From Acuticoccus mangrovi (GTDB lineage Bacteria > Pseudomonadota > Alphaproteobacteria > Rhizobiales > Amorphaceae): a stretch of DNA of 64,000 nt. Below, in pieces: positions 54,806 to 64,000 of the stretch; the first letter of the stretch is position 1; each line of letters starts with the position of its first letter. Location of the stretch: positions 434,001 to 498,000 of the forward strand of contig NZ_JAEKJA010000001.1 of the NCBI RefSeq assembly GCF_016411865.1. The letters run 5' to 3'. Both the position numbers and the translations under genes were made by a program. Under the pieces are notes generated by a model. It was given only the letters and a program-made list of their open reading frames with translations, had not been told where the DNA came from and ran no database searches.

Positions 54806-56928
54806 TCAGACGGCGGCGGGCGTGGTGACGGTGCGGCCGACGGTCGCGAGCACGAAGGCCTGCACCATCGCCACCTCCTCGAGGCGCTTGAAGCGGCCGG
54901 AGGCGCCACCGTGGCCGGCGTCCATGTTGGTCTTCAACAGGATGAGCGGATCGTTGGTCGCCGCTTCGCGCAGCCGCGCCACCCACTTCGCCGGCTCCCA
55001 GTAGGTCACCCGGGGGTCGGAGACGCCGGCGAGCACCAGCATCGCCGGATAGGCCTGAGGCGCGACGTTGTCGACGGGCGAATAGGAGAGGATGCGGCGG
55101 AAGGCCGCCTCGTCGCGGATCGGGTCGCCCCACTCGGGCCACTCGGGCGGGGTGAGGGGGAGGGTATCGTCGAGCATCGTCGTCAAGACGTCGACGAAGG
55201 GAACCTCGGCGACGATGGCGCCGAACCGGTCGGGTGCCCGGTTGGCGATCACCCCCATCAGCATGCCGCCGGCCGAGCCGCCTTGGGCGGCGATACGCCC
55301 TTTCGCGGTGTAGCCCTCGGCGATCAGGTGGTCGGCCGCGGCGACAAAGTCGGAGAAGGTGTTCTCCTTGTGCTCGCGGCGGCCTTGATCATACCAGTCG
55401 AACCCCTTGTCCATGCCGCCGCGCACATGGGCGATGGCGTAGACGAAGCCCCGATCGACGAGGCTCAGCGCATTGGCGCTGAACGAGGCGGGGATGGTGA
55501 TGCCGTAGGAGCCGTAGCCGTAGAGGAGGCAGGGGGCGGTGCCGTCGATGGGGGTGTCGGCGCGGTGGAAGAGCGACACCGGCACGCTTTCCCCGTCGGC
55601 CGTCGGCGCCATCAGGCGGCGCGTGACGTAGCCCGCGGGATCGTGGCCGGAGGGGATGCGCTGGCGCTTGCGCAGGCGCCGCTCGCGCGTCGCCATGTCG
55701 TAGTCCCACACCTCGGTGGGCGTCGTCATCGACGAGTAGGTGAAGCGCAGCGTGTCGGTCTGGAACTCGAGCCCCTCGCTGAGGCCGAGCGAATAGGCTT
55801 CCTCGTCGAAGGCGATCTGGTGCTCGTCGCCGTCTGCTAGGCGGCGGATGATGATGCGCGGCAACGCATTCTCCCGCTCCAGCCAGACGAGAAAGTCCTG
55901 GAACACCGCCATCGCGACGATGAGGATCCCCGGACGATGGGGAACGATGTCCTCCCAGTTCTCCCGGCCCGGCGCCGCGACGGGGGCGCGCACGATGCGG
56001 AAGTCGCGCGCCTCGCGGTTGGTGCGGATGAAGAGGGCGTCGTCGTGATGGGCGACGTCGTACTCCTCCGCCTCGATGCGCTCGGCGACCACCACCGGCG
56101 GCGACAGCGGCGCCCAGGCATCGATGAGGCGCACCTCAGAGGTCTGGTGGTCGTGGCTGTCGATGACGAGGAAGCGCCCCGACAGGGTGCGCGACACGGC
56201 GACGAAGAAGCCGGGGTCGGCCTCCTCGTAGAGGGTCTGGGGGGCGGCGCCGGACGACAGGGCGAGGACGCGGCAGGGGCGGTGATTATCGTCGAGCTCG
56301 ACGGCGAGGAGGGTCTGCGAATCGGCGGCGAACGCGGTGCCGGGCGTCACGCGCTCGGCGAGCACGGTGTCGTGGCCGCTCGCGAGATCGCGCAGCGAGA
56401 GGGTGAAGAGCTCGCCGCCCGTACGGTCCGCAGCCCAGGCGAGCTGGGCGTGGTCGGGCGAGTGGCTCGCCGCGGCGAGGCGGAAATAGGCCGAGCCTTC
56501 CGCCTCCTGGTTGGCGTCGAGGAGCACCTCGTCGTCCCGCGGCGGGGCGTCCGGCGTCACGGCCTTGCCCGCGGCGCGGCTCATGCGCACGATGAGCGGA
56601 TGCTCGGCGCCCTCGGTGTAGCGCGAGCCGTAGGCGTGATAGCCGTCGGGCGTCGGCACCGACCAGTCGTCCTCGGCGATGCGCCCCCTCAGCTCCTTCA
56701 CGAGCTCTTCCCGGAGCGGCTTCAACGGGGCGAGGGCGGCGTCGGCGTAGTCGTTCTCGGCGTGGAGATAGGCGGCGATGTCGGGCGCGAGGACGCTCGG
56801 ATCGGCCATCACCTCGCGCCAGTTCTCGGCCCTCAGCCAGGCGTAGGGGTCGCTGAGCGTCACGCCGTGGCGGGTGATCTCGTACGGGCGGCGCTCGGCC
56901 GAGGGTGGCGTCGCGGAGGGGGTGAGGG

Positions 56929-56932
<4 letters not shown>
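54806..56932 (-). CDS. ptrB: Oligopeptidase B (S9A serine peptidase)
   Basis: A 708-residue prolyl-oligopeptidase-family enzyme that cleaves short peptides after Arg/Lys. It has an N-terminal seven-bladed propeller (about 75-410) and a C-terminal alpha/beta-hydrolase domain. The catalytic Ser is in [20 protein letters not shown], the Asp in [16 protein letters not shown] and the His in [12 protein letters not shown]. The substrate-gating [16 protein letters not shown] is typical of OpdB. The ATG at 56932 overlaps the msrB stop (ATGA). Confidence 0.95.
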
Positions 56933-57345
<413 letters not shown>

Positions 57346-57472
57346 ACTTGTGCTTCCTCTTTCTCATCCTGCATATGCGCCAATTGAAGCGATCTTGTAG
57401 TGGGTTGGCGACGCGTGCGGCGTCCTGCCCGCCATCTGCGGTGCCGCCCGGCGCCTGACACGGAGCGACGAC

Positions 57473-59839
57473 TTGGCTTTCTCTCCCGACTTCATGTTGT
57501 GGCTGGCGCTGGCGCCCTTCGCCGCCGCGCTGATCGCCCCGTGGCTCGTCGGCCGAATCGGTGGCCGGGCGGGATGGGTCCTCGCGCTCGTGCCCGCCAT
57601 TCTCTTCGTCGCCTTCGCTTCGCTGCTGCCGGCCGTCGCCAACGGCGTCACCTTCGCCTACGGGGTGGAGTGGGCGCCGTCCCTCGGCGTCCGCTATTCG
57701 CACTTCATCGACGGCTTGTCGCTCACCTTCGCGCTGCTCGTCACCGGGATCGGCACCTTCATCGTCGTTTACGCCGGAGGCTACCTCTCCGGCCATGGCC
57801 ATCACGGCCGCTTCCTGTCCTTTCTCTTCCTCTTCATGGGGTCGATGCTCGGCCTCGTCGTCGCCGACGACCTGATCTCGCTCTTCATCTTCTACGAGCT
57901 GACCTCGATCACCTCCTTCCTGCTGATCGGCTTCGATCACGAGCGGTCGGCGGCGCGGCGGGCGGCGCTGCAGGCGCTGATCGTGACGGGGTCCGGCGGG
58001 CTCGCCCTCTTCGCCGGGCTGGTGCTGATGCGCCTTGCGAGCGGCGAGGCGAGCGTCTCGGCGCTCCTCGCGACGCCCGACGTGCTGCGCGAGGCGCCCG
58101 CCTACACGGCGATCTTCGTGCTCGTCTGCCTCGGCGCGTTCACCAAGTCGGCGCAGGTGCCGTTCCATTCGTGGCTTCCGAACGCCATGGAGGCGCCGAC
58201 GCCGGTGTCGGCCTATCTCCACTCCGCCACCATGGTGAAGGCGGGCGTGTTCGTCTTGATGCGCTTCGCCCCGGTGCTCGGCGACACCGCCCTCTGGGGC
58301 ACCGTGCTGCCGCTCTTCGGCGGGGCCACCTTCCTCACCGGCGTGATCCTCGGCATCCGCCAGACCGATCTGAAGCAGATCCTCGCCTATACGACGGTCG
58401 CCTCGCTGGGCCTCCTGGTGATGCTGACGGGGATCGGCACCGAATATGCGCTCGCGGGCGCCGTGTTCTATCTGCTCGCCCACGCCCTCTTCAAAGGCGG
58501 CCTCTTCATGGTATCGGGCGCCATCGATCACGAGACGGGCACGCGCGACATCACCGTCCTCGGTGGGCTCATCACCAAGATGCCCATCACCTTCCTCGCC
58601 GCGCTCCTCGGCTGCCTGTCGATGGCGGGCCTGCCGCCGCTCGTCGGCTTCGTCGCCAAGGAAGTGCTCTATGACGGCCTCTGGGAGGTGGGCGGCGTGT
58701 CGGTGGCGACCATCGTCGCGGTGATCGGCAACGCGCTGATGTTCGCCATCGCCGGCGCGGTGATGCTGCCCTTCCTGCGTCGGCCGGGCGCCTTGCCGAA
58801 GAAGCCGCACGAGGCGCCGCCGGCGCTGTGGCTCGGGCCGATCGTGCTCGGCGGCGTTGCCCTTGGCGGGGCGCTGCTCCTCGACGACTTCACCCACCTC
58901 CTCGTCGCGCCGATGACAGGCGCCGTCGCCGGCGCCGCGGTGGAGCTTCACCCGCACCTCATCCCGACGGGGCTCTACCCGCCCGTGATCCTCACGCTGG
59001 TGACGATCGGCGTCGGCCTCGTCCTCTTCATCCTCCTGTCGGTCCTGCGGCGGGCGGTGGCGGGGCTGTTGACGGCCATCGGCTGGGGACCCGACAAGGG
59101 CTTCGACCAGGTGATCGCCGGCATCGTGCGCGGCTCGGTGGCGGTCACCAAGGTGGTCCAGCCGGGGTCGATGCAGTCCTACGTCACGGCGACCTTCCTC
59201 GCGATCGCGCTGGCGCTGCTCCTGCCCCTCGGCGCCGACGGGCTGCCGGATCTGCGCTATGTCGGCTCGACGCCGGAGGCCTTCTACTTCGTCATCCTGG
59301 CGGTGGCGGTGGGCGGTCTCTGGATCGTGATCCGCGCCAAGACGCGGCTGATCGCCATCGTCTCGCTCGGCGTCCAGGGCACCATGGTGGCGCTGATCTT
59401 CATGCTCTACGGCGCGCCCGACCTCTCCTTCACCCAGTTCATGGTGGAGACGCTGTCGGTGGTGATCCTCGCCCTCGTGATGACCCGCCTCGATCTCAAG
59501 GCGAGCGACCATCGGGCGGGACCGGTGGCGACGCGGGACGGCGTGGTGGCGATCGCCTGCGGTCTCGGCTTCACCCTTCTCCTTCTCAACGTGGTGCAGC
59601 AGCCGTTCGACCCGCGCCTGTCCGAATTCTTCCTCGACCATGCCTATGACATTGCCCACGGCCGCAACGTGGTGAACGTGATTCTGGTCGACTTCCGCGC
59701 CCTCGACACGCTCGGCGAAAGCGCCGTGGTGATGGCCGCGGGTCTTGCTATCCTGGTGCTCATCCGCATGGTGCCGGCGGTGACGCGCCGCATCGCCGCG
59801 CCGGATCCAACCGGCACCAAAGGGGAGGGGCGGGCATGA
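57473..59839 (+). CDS. mrpA: Mrp Na+/H+ antiporter subunit A
   Basis: A 788-residue inner-membrane subunit related to NuoL. The N-terminal two-thirds carry the proton-antiporter core with [19 protein letters not shown] and [20 protein letters not shown] (a key Lys and His), and [20 protein letters not shown]. The C-terminal third has the MrpB-like helices ([26 protein letters not shown]). The start is a TTG at 57473 with GGAG upstream. The seven genes mrpA-G are complete, contiguous and mostly overlapping; the complex exports Na+ for salt and alkaline pH tolerance. Confidence 0.96.
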   Translation: MAFSPDFMLWLALAPFAAALIAPWLVGRIGGRAGWVLALVPAILFVAFASLLPAVANGVTFAYGVEWAPSLGVRYSHFIDGLSLTFALLVTGIGTFIVVYAGGYLSGHGHHGRFLSFLFLFMGSMLGLVVADDLISLFIFYELTSITSFLLIGFDHERSAARRAALQALIVTGSGGLALFAGLVLMRLASGEASVSALLATPDVLREAPAYTAIFVLVCLGAFTKSAQVPFHSWLPNAMEAPTPVSAYLHSATMVKAGVFVLMRFAPVLGDTALWGTVLPLFGGATFLTGVILGIRQTDLKQILAYTTVASLGLLVMLTGIGTEYALAGAVFYLLAHALFKGGLFMVSGAIDHETGTRDITVLGGLITKMPITFLAALLGCLSMAGLPPLVGFVAKEVLYDGLWEVGGVSVATIVAVIGNALMFAIAGAVMLPFLRRPGALPKKPHEAPPALWLGPIVLGGVALGGALLLDDFTHLLVAPMTGAVAGAAVELHPHLIPTGLYPPVILTLVTIGVGLVLFILLSVLRRAVAGLLTAIGWGPDKGFDQVIAGIVRGSVAVTKVVQPGSMQSYVTATFLAIALALLLPLGADGLPDLRYVGSTPEAFYFVILAVAVGGLWIVIRAKTRLIAIVSLGVQGTMVALIFMLYGAPDLSFTQFMVETLSVVILALVMTRLDLKASDHRAGPVATRDGVVAIACGLGFTLLLLNVVQQPFDPRLSEFFLDHAYDIAHGRNVVNVILVDFRALDTLGESAVVMAAGLAILVLIRMVPAVTRRIAAPDPTGTKGEGRA

Positions 59840-60249
59840 GCACGCTGATTTTCCGCACCGTCGCACCGTATCTGTCGGCGCTGATGATCCTGTTCTCGGT
59901 GTTCGTGCTGCTGCGCGGCCACAACGAGCCGGGGGGCGGCTTCATCGGCGGGCTCATCGCGGCCTCAGCCATCGCGATCTACGGCATCGCCTATGGCGTC
60001 GAGACCGTGCGGCGGGCGATGTACATCCACCCCAACTCGCTGGCGGGCTTCGGCCTTCTGATCGGCGCGCTGTCGGGCGTCGCGGCGATCTTTGCCGGTG
60101 AGCCGCTGTTCACCGGGCTCTGGTGGATCCCGGTGGTCGGCGGCGTCGAAATCCCGCTGTCGACGGTGATGACCTTCGACATCGGGGTCTATCTCGTGGT
60201 GGTCGGCTCGCTATCGTCGATCGCGCTCACCCTGGAGGAGACCGACTGA
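59836..60249 (+). CDS. mrpB: Mrp Na+/H+ antiporter subunit B
   Basis: A 137-residue membrane protein with four helices, with family features [40 protein letters not shown] and [20 protein letters not shown]. The ATG overlaps the mrpA stop by 4 bases; the stop overlaps the mrpC ATG by one base (TGATG). Confidence 0.96.
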   Translation: MSTLIFRTVAPYLSALMILFSVFVLLRGHNEPGGGFIGGLIAASAIAIYGIAYGVETVRRAMYIHPNSLAGFGLLIGALSGVAAIFAGEPLFTGLWWIPVVGGVEIPLSTVMTFDIGVYLVVVGSLSSIALTLEETD

Positions 60250-60773
60250 TGGAAACGATCTTCTCGATCATCGTCGGCCTTTTCTTCGCCGCGAGCATCT
60301 ATCTGATGCTGTCGCCGCAGCTGGTGCGCATCCTGCTCGGCGTGTCGATCTTCGGCAACGCGGTGAACCTGATGATCTTCACGGCCGGCCGGCTGACCGA
60401 GGCGGTGCCGCCGGTTCTGTCGGCGGCGGGCGACCATGCGCCCCAGCCGCCGGTCACGCCGACGAGCCCGGCGCCCGATGCGATCGCCGATCAGGCCGCC
60501 GCGGCGGGCGATGCGGCGGTCCACGCCGCCCACACCGCGGGCGATGCCGCCGGCGCCGTGGCGAGCGCGATCAGCCAGTCCAATGCCGATATGCTGGCGA
60601 CGGCGAACCCGCTGCCCCAGGCGCTTATCCTGACCGCGATCGTGATCTCCTTCTCGATCTTCGCCTTCCTCCTGGTGCTCACCTTCCGCGCCTATCAGTC
60701 GCTCGACACCGACTCGGTCGATTCGATGCGGCTCGCCGAGCCCACCCCGCGCGTGCCCCCGCTCGGCTATTGA
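60249..60773 (+). CDS. mrpC: Mrp Na+/H+ antiporter subunit C, with an Ala/Pro-rich insertion
   Basis: A 174-residue NuoK-like subunit with three helices: IFSIIVGLFFAASIYLMLS, LVRILLGVSIFGNAVNLMIF and ALILTAIVISFSIFAFLLVL. Typical MrpC is about 115-125 residues; here an alanine/proline/aspartate-rich insertion of roughly 55-60 residues (about 58-116) separates helix 2 from the conserved DPLPQAL-like segment (read here as ANPLPQALILTAIVI). The insertion is probably a periplasmic or cytosolic loop of unknown role. Confidence 0.94.
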   Translation: METIFSIIVGLFFAASIYLMLSPQLVRILLGVSIFGNAVNLMIFTAGRLTEAVPPVLSAAGDHAPQPPVTPTSPAPDAIADQAAAAGDAAVHAAHTAGDAAGAVASAISQSNADMLATANPLPQALILTAIVISFSIFAFLLVLTFRAYQSLDTDSVDSMRLAEPTPRVPPLGY

Positions 60774-60781
60774 GACGTTCG

Positions 60782-62413
60782 ATGCAGATGAGACGAGAGC
60801 AAGTCCTCCCAGCCCTCCTCGGGTTCATCGCCCTGTTGCTGCCGACGGCGGCCTTCGCGGCGATCGCGGTGCCCCACGGGAACGGGCCGGCCATGCTGAC
60901 CGAGCCGACGCGGTACGCCGCCTGGCTCACCGTGGCGCCCATCGTCCTGCCGATCATCGGCTCGGCGCTGACGCTCGCCTTTCGCCACAAGATCGCCTGG
61001 CAGGCGAACATCGCCTTCGGGGCGATGTTCCTCGCCACGGTGTCGGCGGTGTTCCTCAACATCGTGGTGCTGTCGCACGGGCCGCTGCTCCTTGCGGCCG
61101 GCAACTGGCTGCCGCCGTTCGGCATCATCATCGCGGTCGACGTGCTCGGCGCGCTTCTCGTCCTCGTCACCTGCCTCGTCGGCTTCATTGGGCTGAGTTA
61201 TGCCCGATGCGACGTCGACCACGAGGGCGCCTCGTTCGGCTTCTACACCTTCTACTGCCTGCTGATTGCCGGCGTCTGCGGCTCCTTCGCCACCGGGGAC
61301 ATCTTCAACCTCTACGTCTGGTTCGAAGTCTTCCTGGTGTCGTCCTTCGGGATGATCGTGTTCGGCGGCGAGCGCATCCAGATGGACGGCGCGGTGAAGT
61401 ATGGGGTGCTCAACCTCATCGCCACCACGATCTTCCTGATCGCCGTCGGCGCGCTCTACGGCTTCACCGGCACGCTCAACATGGCCGACATCCGTCACGT
61501 GCTCGCCGAGACGGAGGGGGCGCCGGTGGTGACGGTGGGGGCGCTCTTCGTCCTCGCCTTCGCCATGAAGGCGGCGGCCTTTCCACTCCACTTCTGGCTC
61601 CCGGCCTCCTATCACACGCCGCGTATCGTGGTGGGGGCGCTGTTCGCCGGTCTCCTCACCAAGGTGGGCATCTACTCGCTGATGCGGGTGATGATCATGC
61701 TGTTCGGCGACAAAGGCACGATGTTCCTGCCGCTCATCGGCTGGGTCGGGGTGGCGACGGCGGTGCTCGCCGCGCTCGGCGCGCTCGCCCAGACCAATCT
61801 GCGGCGGCTTGCGGCCTTTCTGGTGATCTCGGGCGTCGGGGTGATGATGATCGGCATCGGCCTCGACACCGCGGAGGGCCTCACCGGCGCCATTGTCTAC
61901 GCGGTGCACTCGATCCTGGTGATGACGGCGCTCTTCCTGGTGATCGGCGTGGTGGAGCGGTTGACGGGCGACGCCGACCTCACGATCGGCAGCAACGTCT
62001 ATGCCCGCTACGGGCTCGCCGCGGGGCTGTTCCTGATCTTCGGCCTGGCGGTCTCGGGGTTGCCACCCTTTTCGGGCTTCTGGCCGAAGCTGATGCTGGT
62101 GCAGGCGTCGCTCGCCGGCAGCGGGGCGCTGGCGCTCGCGGGGGCCGTGGGGGTGATCCTCTCGGGCCTCCTCACCACGATCGCCATCGGGCGGGCCTGG
62201 GTGCTCGTGTTCCTGCGCCCGCGCGACGGCAGCGAGAACGGGCACGTGGCGGTCGGCGCGCCGCGGGCGATGGCCGCGCCCCTCGTGGCGCTCGCCATCC
62301 TGGTGGTGGCGCTGGGGCTGTTGCCGACGATCGTGATCGCACCGGCGCAGAGCGGGGCGGCAGGGCTCCTCGACCCCACCGTCTACCTCCAGCGCGTGCA
62401 GGACATGGAGTAG
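60782..62413 (+). CDS. mrpD: Mrp Na+/H+ antiporter subunit D
   Basis: About 543 residues with some 14 helices, a NuoN/NuoM-type antiporter subunit. Characteristic segments are YVWFEVFLVSSFGMIVFG, FAMKAAAFPLHFWLPASYHT with the functional Lys and His, GALFAGLLTKVGIYSLMRV and FGLAVSGLPPFSGFWPKLML. The start is ambiguous: a TTG at 60770 overlaps the mrpC stop, and ATGs follow at 60782 and 60788. The first helix begins near VLPALLGFIALLLPTAAFAA. Confidence 0.95.
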   Translation: MQMRREQVLPALLGFIALLLPTAAFAAIAVPHGNGPAMLTEPTRYAAWLTVAPIVLPIIGSALTLAFRHKIAWQANIAFGAMFLATVSAVFLNIVVLSHGPLLLAAGNWLPPFGIIIAVDVLGALLVLVTCLVGFIGLSYARCDVDHEGASFGFYTFYCLLIAGVCGSFATGDIFNLYVWFEVFLVSSFGMIVFGGERIQMDGAVKYGVLNLIATTIFLIAVGALYGFTGTLNMADIRHVLAETEGAPVVTVGALFVLAFAMKAAAFPLHFWLPASYHTPRIVVGALFAGLLTKVGIYSLMRVMIMLFGDKGTMFLPLIGWVGVATAVLAALGALAQTNLRRLAAFLVISGVGVMMIGIGLDTAEGLTGAIVYAVHSILVMTALFLVIGVVERLTGDADLTIGSNVYARYGLAAGLFLIFGLAVSGLPPFSGFWPKLMLVQASLAGSGALALAGAVGVILSGLLTTIAIGRAWVLVFLRPRDGSENGHVAVGAPRAMAAPLVALAILVVALGLLPTIVIAPAQSGAAGLLDPTVYLQRVQDME

Positions 62414-62417
62414 GGCG

Positions 62418-62894
62418 ATGGGGCTCATCTTCATCAACGTGATGCTCGCCATCGCCTGGGCGTTTCTCACCGGGTCGGTATCGTTCGTCAATCTGGCCTT
62501 CGGCTTCGTGCTCGGCGGGATCGCTCTCGCCCTCATTCGCGAGCAGGCCGGGTCCGTCAGCCACTTCCGCCGAACGTTCTCGATCGTGAAGCTCGCGGTC
62601 ATCTTCGTTTACGAACTGGTCAAGTCTTCGATCATCGTGGCGCGGCTTGTGTTGTCGCCGCATCGCACGCTGTCGCCGGCGATCATCGCCTATCCCCTCG
62701 AGGTTCGGACCGATGCCGAGATCACGTTGCTCGCCAATCTGATCACGCTGACCCCGGGGACATTGTCGATGGACGTGTCGGACGATCGCTCCACGCTCTA
62801 TGTCCATGCGATCGATGCGCCGGAGCCCGACGCGGTGATCGCCGACATCAAGAAGAGCTTCGAGGATCGCATCAGAAAGGTGTTCCACCCATGA
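62418..62894 (+). CDS. mrpE: Mrp Na+/H+ antiporter subunit E
   Basis: A 158-residue subunit with two to three N-terminal helices ([35 protein letters not shown]) and a cytosolic C-terminal domain with [20 protein letters not shown], the MrpE hallmark. It starts 4 bp after the mrpD stop and overlaps mrpF by 4 bases. Confidence 0.95.
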   Translation: MGLIFINVMLAIAWAFLTGSVSFVNLAFGFVLGGIALALIREQAGSVSHFRRTFSIVKLAVIFVYELVKSSIIVARLVLSPHRTLSPAIIAYPLEVRTDAEITLLANLITLTPGTLSMDVSDDRSTLYVHAIDAPEPDAVIADIKKSFEDRIRKVFHP

Positions 62895-63223
62895 GCGGAA
62901 CGTTGTTTCTCGACATCTGCCTCGCCGTCACGCTGATGGTGCTGGCGCTGTCGTTCGTGCTCATCGTGGTGCGCATCGTGCGCGGGCCGAGCTTGCCGGA
63001 CCGGATCCTGGCGCTCGATCTCCTGGTGTCGGTCGCGATCGGCTTCATCGCCGCCTTCGGCATCGACACCGGCTTTTCGATCTACGTCGACATCGCGATT
63101 TCGCTGGGGCTGGTGGGGTTCCTGTCCACCGTCGCGCTCGCCCGCTTCGTGCTGCGGCGCGGCGAGCTGTCGCTCGGCGAGGAGGGCTCGCTGGAGCTCG
63201 AAGGGGAGGGCGACAATGCCTGA
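62891..63223 (+). CDS. mrpF: Mrp Na+/H+ antiporter subunit F
   Basis: A 110-residue three-helix subunit with [40 protein letters not shown] and [20 protein letters not shown], matching MrpF. It overlaps mrpE and mrpG (8 bases at the 3' end). Confidence 0.95.
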   Translation: MSGTLFLDICLAVTLMVLALSFVLIVVRIVRGPSLPDRILALDLLVSVAIGFIAAFGIDTGFSIYVDIAISLGLVGFLSTVALARFVLRRGELSLGEEGSLELEGEGDNA

Positions 63224-63575
63224 GTGGGCACTCTACTTGACCGGCCTTCTGTGCCTCTGCGGGGCGTTCTTCGTGCTGGTGGCGGCGATCGGCGTGTTGC
63301 GTCTCAATGATCTTTATATGCGAATGCATGCGGCCAGTAAGGCCGGCACGCTCGGCTCGTGCGTGCTGGTGCTCGCCTTGGCGCTCTATTCGCGTGAGAG
63401 CGACGTGGTGTTGCGGGCGTTGGCGGGCGTGGTGTTCTTCCTCTTGACCGCACCGGTATCGGCCCATCTCCTGGCGCGAGCCGCCTATACTGTGGGATAT
63501 CGCCCCTGCAGTCTGACCCAGCATGACGCCCTTGCGACTCATCCGGTGGCCACTGCCACACGAACGCCCGATTGA
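63216..63575 (+). CDS. mrpG: Mrp Na+/H+ antiporter subunit G
   Basis: A 119-residue last subunit of the operon with three helices. [20 protein letters not shown] is the conserved MrpG motif, with a third helix [24 protein letters not shown] broken here at its conserved TAPVSAH. Hairpin 63597-63614 follows the stop. Confidence 0.95.
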   Translation: MPEWALYLTGLLCLCGAFFVLVAAIGVLRLNDLYMRMHAASKAGTLGSCVLVLALALYSRESDVVLRALAGVVFFLLTAPVSAHLLARAAYTVGYRPCSLTQHDALATHPVATATRTPD

Positions 63576-63596
63576 TTGGCGCACAATAGGGGTGGT

Positions 63597-63614
63597 CAGC
63601 GTCGCGCAACGCTG
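63597..63614 (+). terminator. Hairpin after mrpG
   Basis: CAGCGT (63597-63602) and ACGCTG (63609-63614) form a 6-bp stem with a 6-base loop, 21 bp after the mrpG stop, followed by a T-containing stretch (GATTTTG). A modest terminator candidate for the Mrp operon. Confidence 0.4.
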
Positions 63615-63632
63615 CATTGAGATTTTGCTGGG

Positions 63633-63647
63633 GCTTAACTGTTAAGC
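63633..63647. promoter_or_regulatory. Perfect 15-bp palindrome upstream of mucR
   Basis: GCTTAACTGTTAAGC is a perfect palindrome around one base, 208 bp before the mucR start in the otherwise featureless 279-bp gap. MucR/Ros proteins autoregulate through upstream AT-rich sites, so this could be an autoregulatory site or bind another dimeric factor. Confidence 0.4.
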
Positions 63648-63854
63648 ATTCGTGACGGACATTGTGCCGGCACGGTTCATCCGTCCAGGAGTCCTTGGAC
63701 GACTGTGAATTAACCCGGCATGTCGAGAAAAATCTGTTGGCCTGATCTTGCAGCACCCCGAAGGCTGCAATAGATGTGAACCCATCTGCATAGGGTGTCC
63801 GTCTTGCCGCGTAGATTCCTCGCCCCGGCCACCGAATACAAGAACGAGTGACAA

Positions 63855-64000
63855 ATGTCAGAACCAGTCCAAGATTCGAATCTTATCGATTTGGCGGCGG
63901 AGATTGTCTCCGCTTATGTGAGCAATAATTCCGTTGCGTCGCACGACCTGCCAAATCTGATTTCGGACGTTTACGCTGCGTTACAAAAGACGAACGGCGG
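63855..64000 (+). CDS. mucR: MucR/Ros-family zinc-finger transcriptional regulator, N-terminal part (cut by window edge)
   Basis: The first 48 residues are visible (MSEPVQDSNLIDLAAEIVSA then YVSNNSVASHDLPNLISDVY and AALQKTNG). This is the conserved N-terminal region of MucR/Ros, including the LTAxIVSAYVSNN and LPxLIxxVYxAL blocks. The C-terminal zinc-finger DNA-binding domain lies beyond the window. In Hyphomicrobiales MucR acts as a global H-NS-like repressor of exopolysaccharide, motility and virulence genes. The ATG at 63855 has weak ribosome bases (GAACGAGTGAC). Confidence 0.9.
   Translation, partial: MSEPVQDSNLIDLAAEIVSAYVSNNSVASHDLPNLISDVYAALQKTNG

Overview
The window is GC-rich, densely coded chromosomal DNA of an alphaproteobacterium, most likely Hyphomicrobiales (Rhizobiales). 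The evidence is the gene content: a fused IspDF, dusB-ntrB-ntrC, proS-lolC-lolD-dnaE, a short ProS, MucR/Ros at the right edge and a separate-gene Mrp antiporter operon. Genus cannot be fixed by eye. Codon use looks uniform, and I see no rRNA, tRNA, CRISPR array, insertion sequence or prophage.

Left part (1-23.9 kb), mostly core genes. A truncated LysR gene is divergent from an SDR oxidoreductase and a dihydroorotase/hydantoinase-type amidohydrolase. Then come proS, lolC, lolD and dnaE. A two-gene PQQ polyol/glucose-type dehydrogenase (SldB-like anchor, SldA-like catalytic subunit) meets a leftward group (fumarylacetoacetase-like hydratase, HAD phosphatase, Bcr/CflA-type exporter) at a strong hairpin. 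A Tat-type L,D-transpeptidase and IspDF follow on the minus strand. dusB-ntrB-ntrC is a tightly overlapping nitrogen-regulation operon, followed by two tiny membrane proteins and cysS.

Middle part (23.9-39.3 kb), accessory metabolism. A compact five-gene minus-strand operon encodes a deacetylase-like protein, 2-hydroxyacid dehydrogenase, HpcH/HpaI aldolase, M20 carbamoylase/allantoate-type amidohydrolase and Ldh-family dehydrogenase. It has its own divergent LysR regulator and looks like a catabolic pathway of unknown substrate. Next is a 1336-residue GH5 cellulase-like protein with three CBM-like modules and six cadherin/Ig-like repeats. A metallo-beta-lactamase hydrolase, an acyl-CoA synthetase and a PaaK-type CoA ligase follow.

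Right part (39.3-64 kb). pdxH, a DnaJ-type chaperone, and a methylmalonyl-CoA mutase region (mutA, mutB, cdd, lipoprotein, meaB, pyroglutamyl-peptidase-like) are followed by an M20 dipeptidase, an HdeD-like membrane protein, a haloacid dehalogenase, a branched-chain aminotransferase and an iron superoxide dismutase. Two closely related small secreted cysteine proteins then flank a very acidic Asp/Gly-rich protein, the most unfamiliar locus here. Oligopeptidase B and MsrB precede a complete seven-gene Mrp Na+/H+ antiporter operon (mrpABCDEFG). The window ends inside a MucR/Ros regulator.

Non-coding structure includes several perfect or near-perfect palindromes in intergenic gaps. A recurrent palindromic repeat with core GAACGCGCGTTC and outer arms like CTAGAGCCGG occurs at about 39.3, 43.4 and 52.2 kb.
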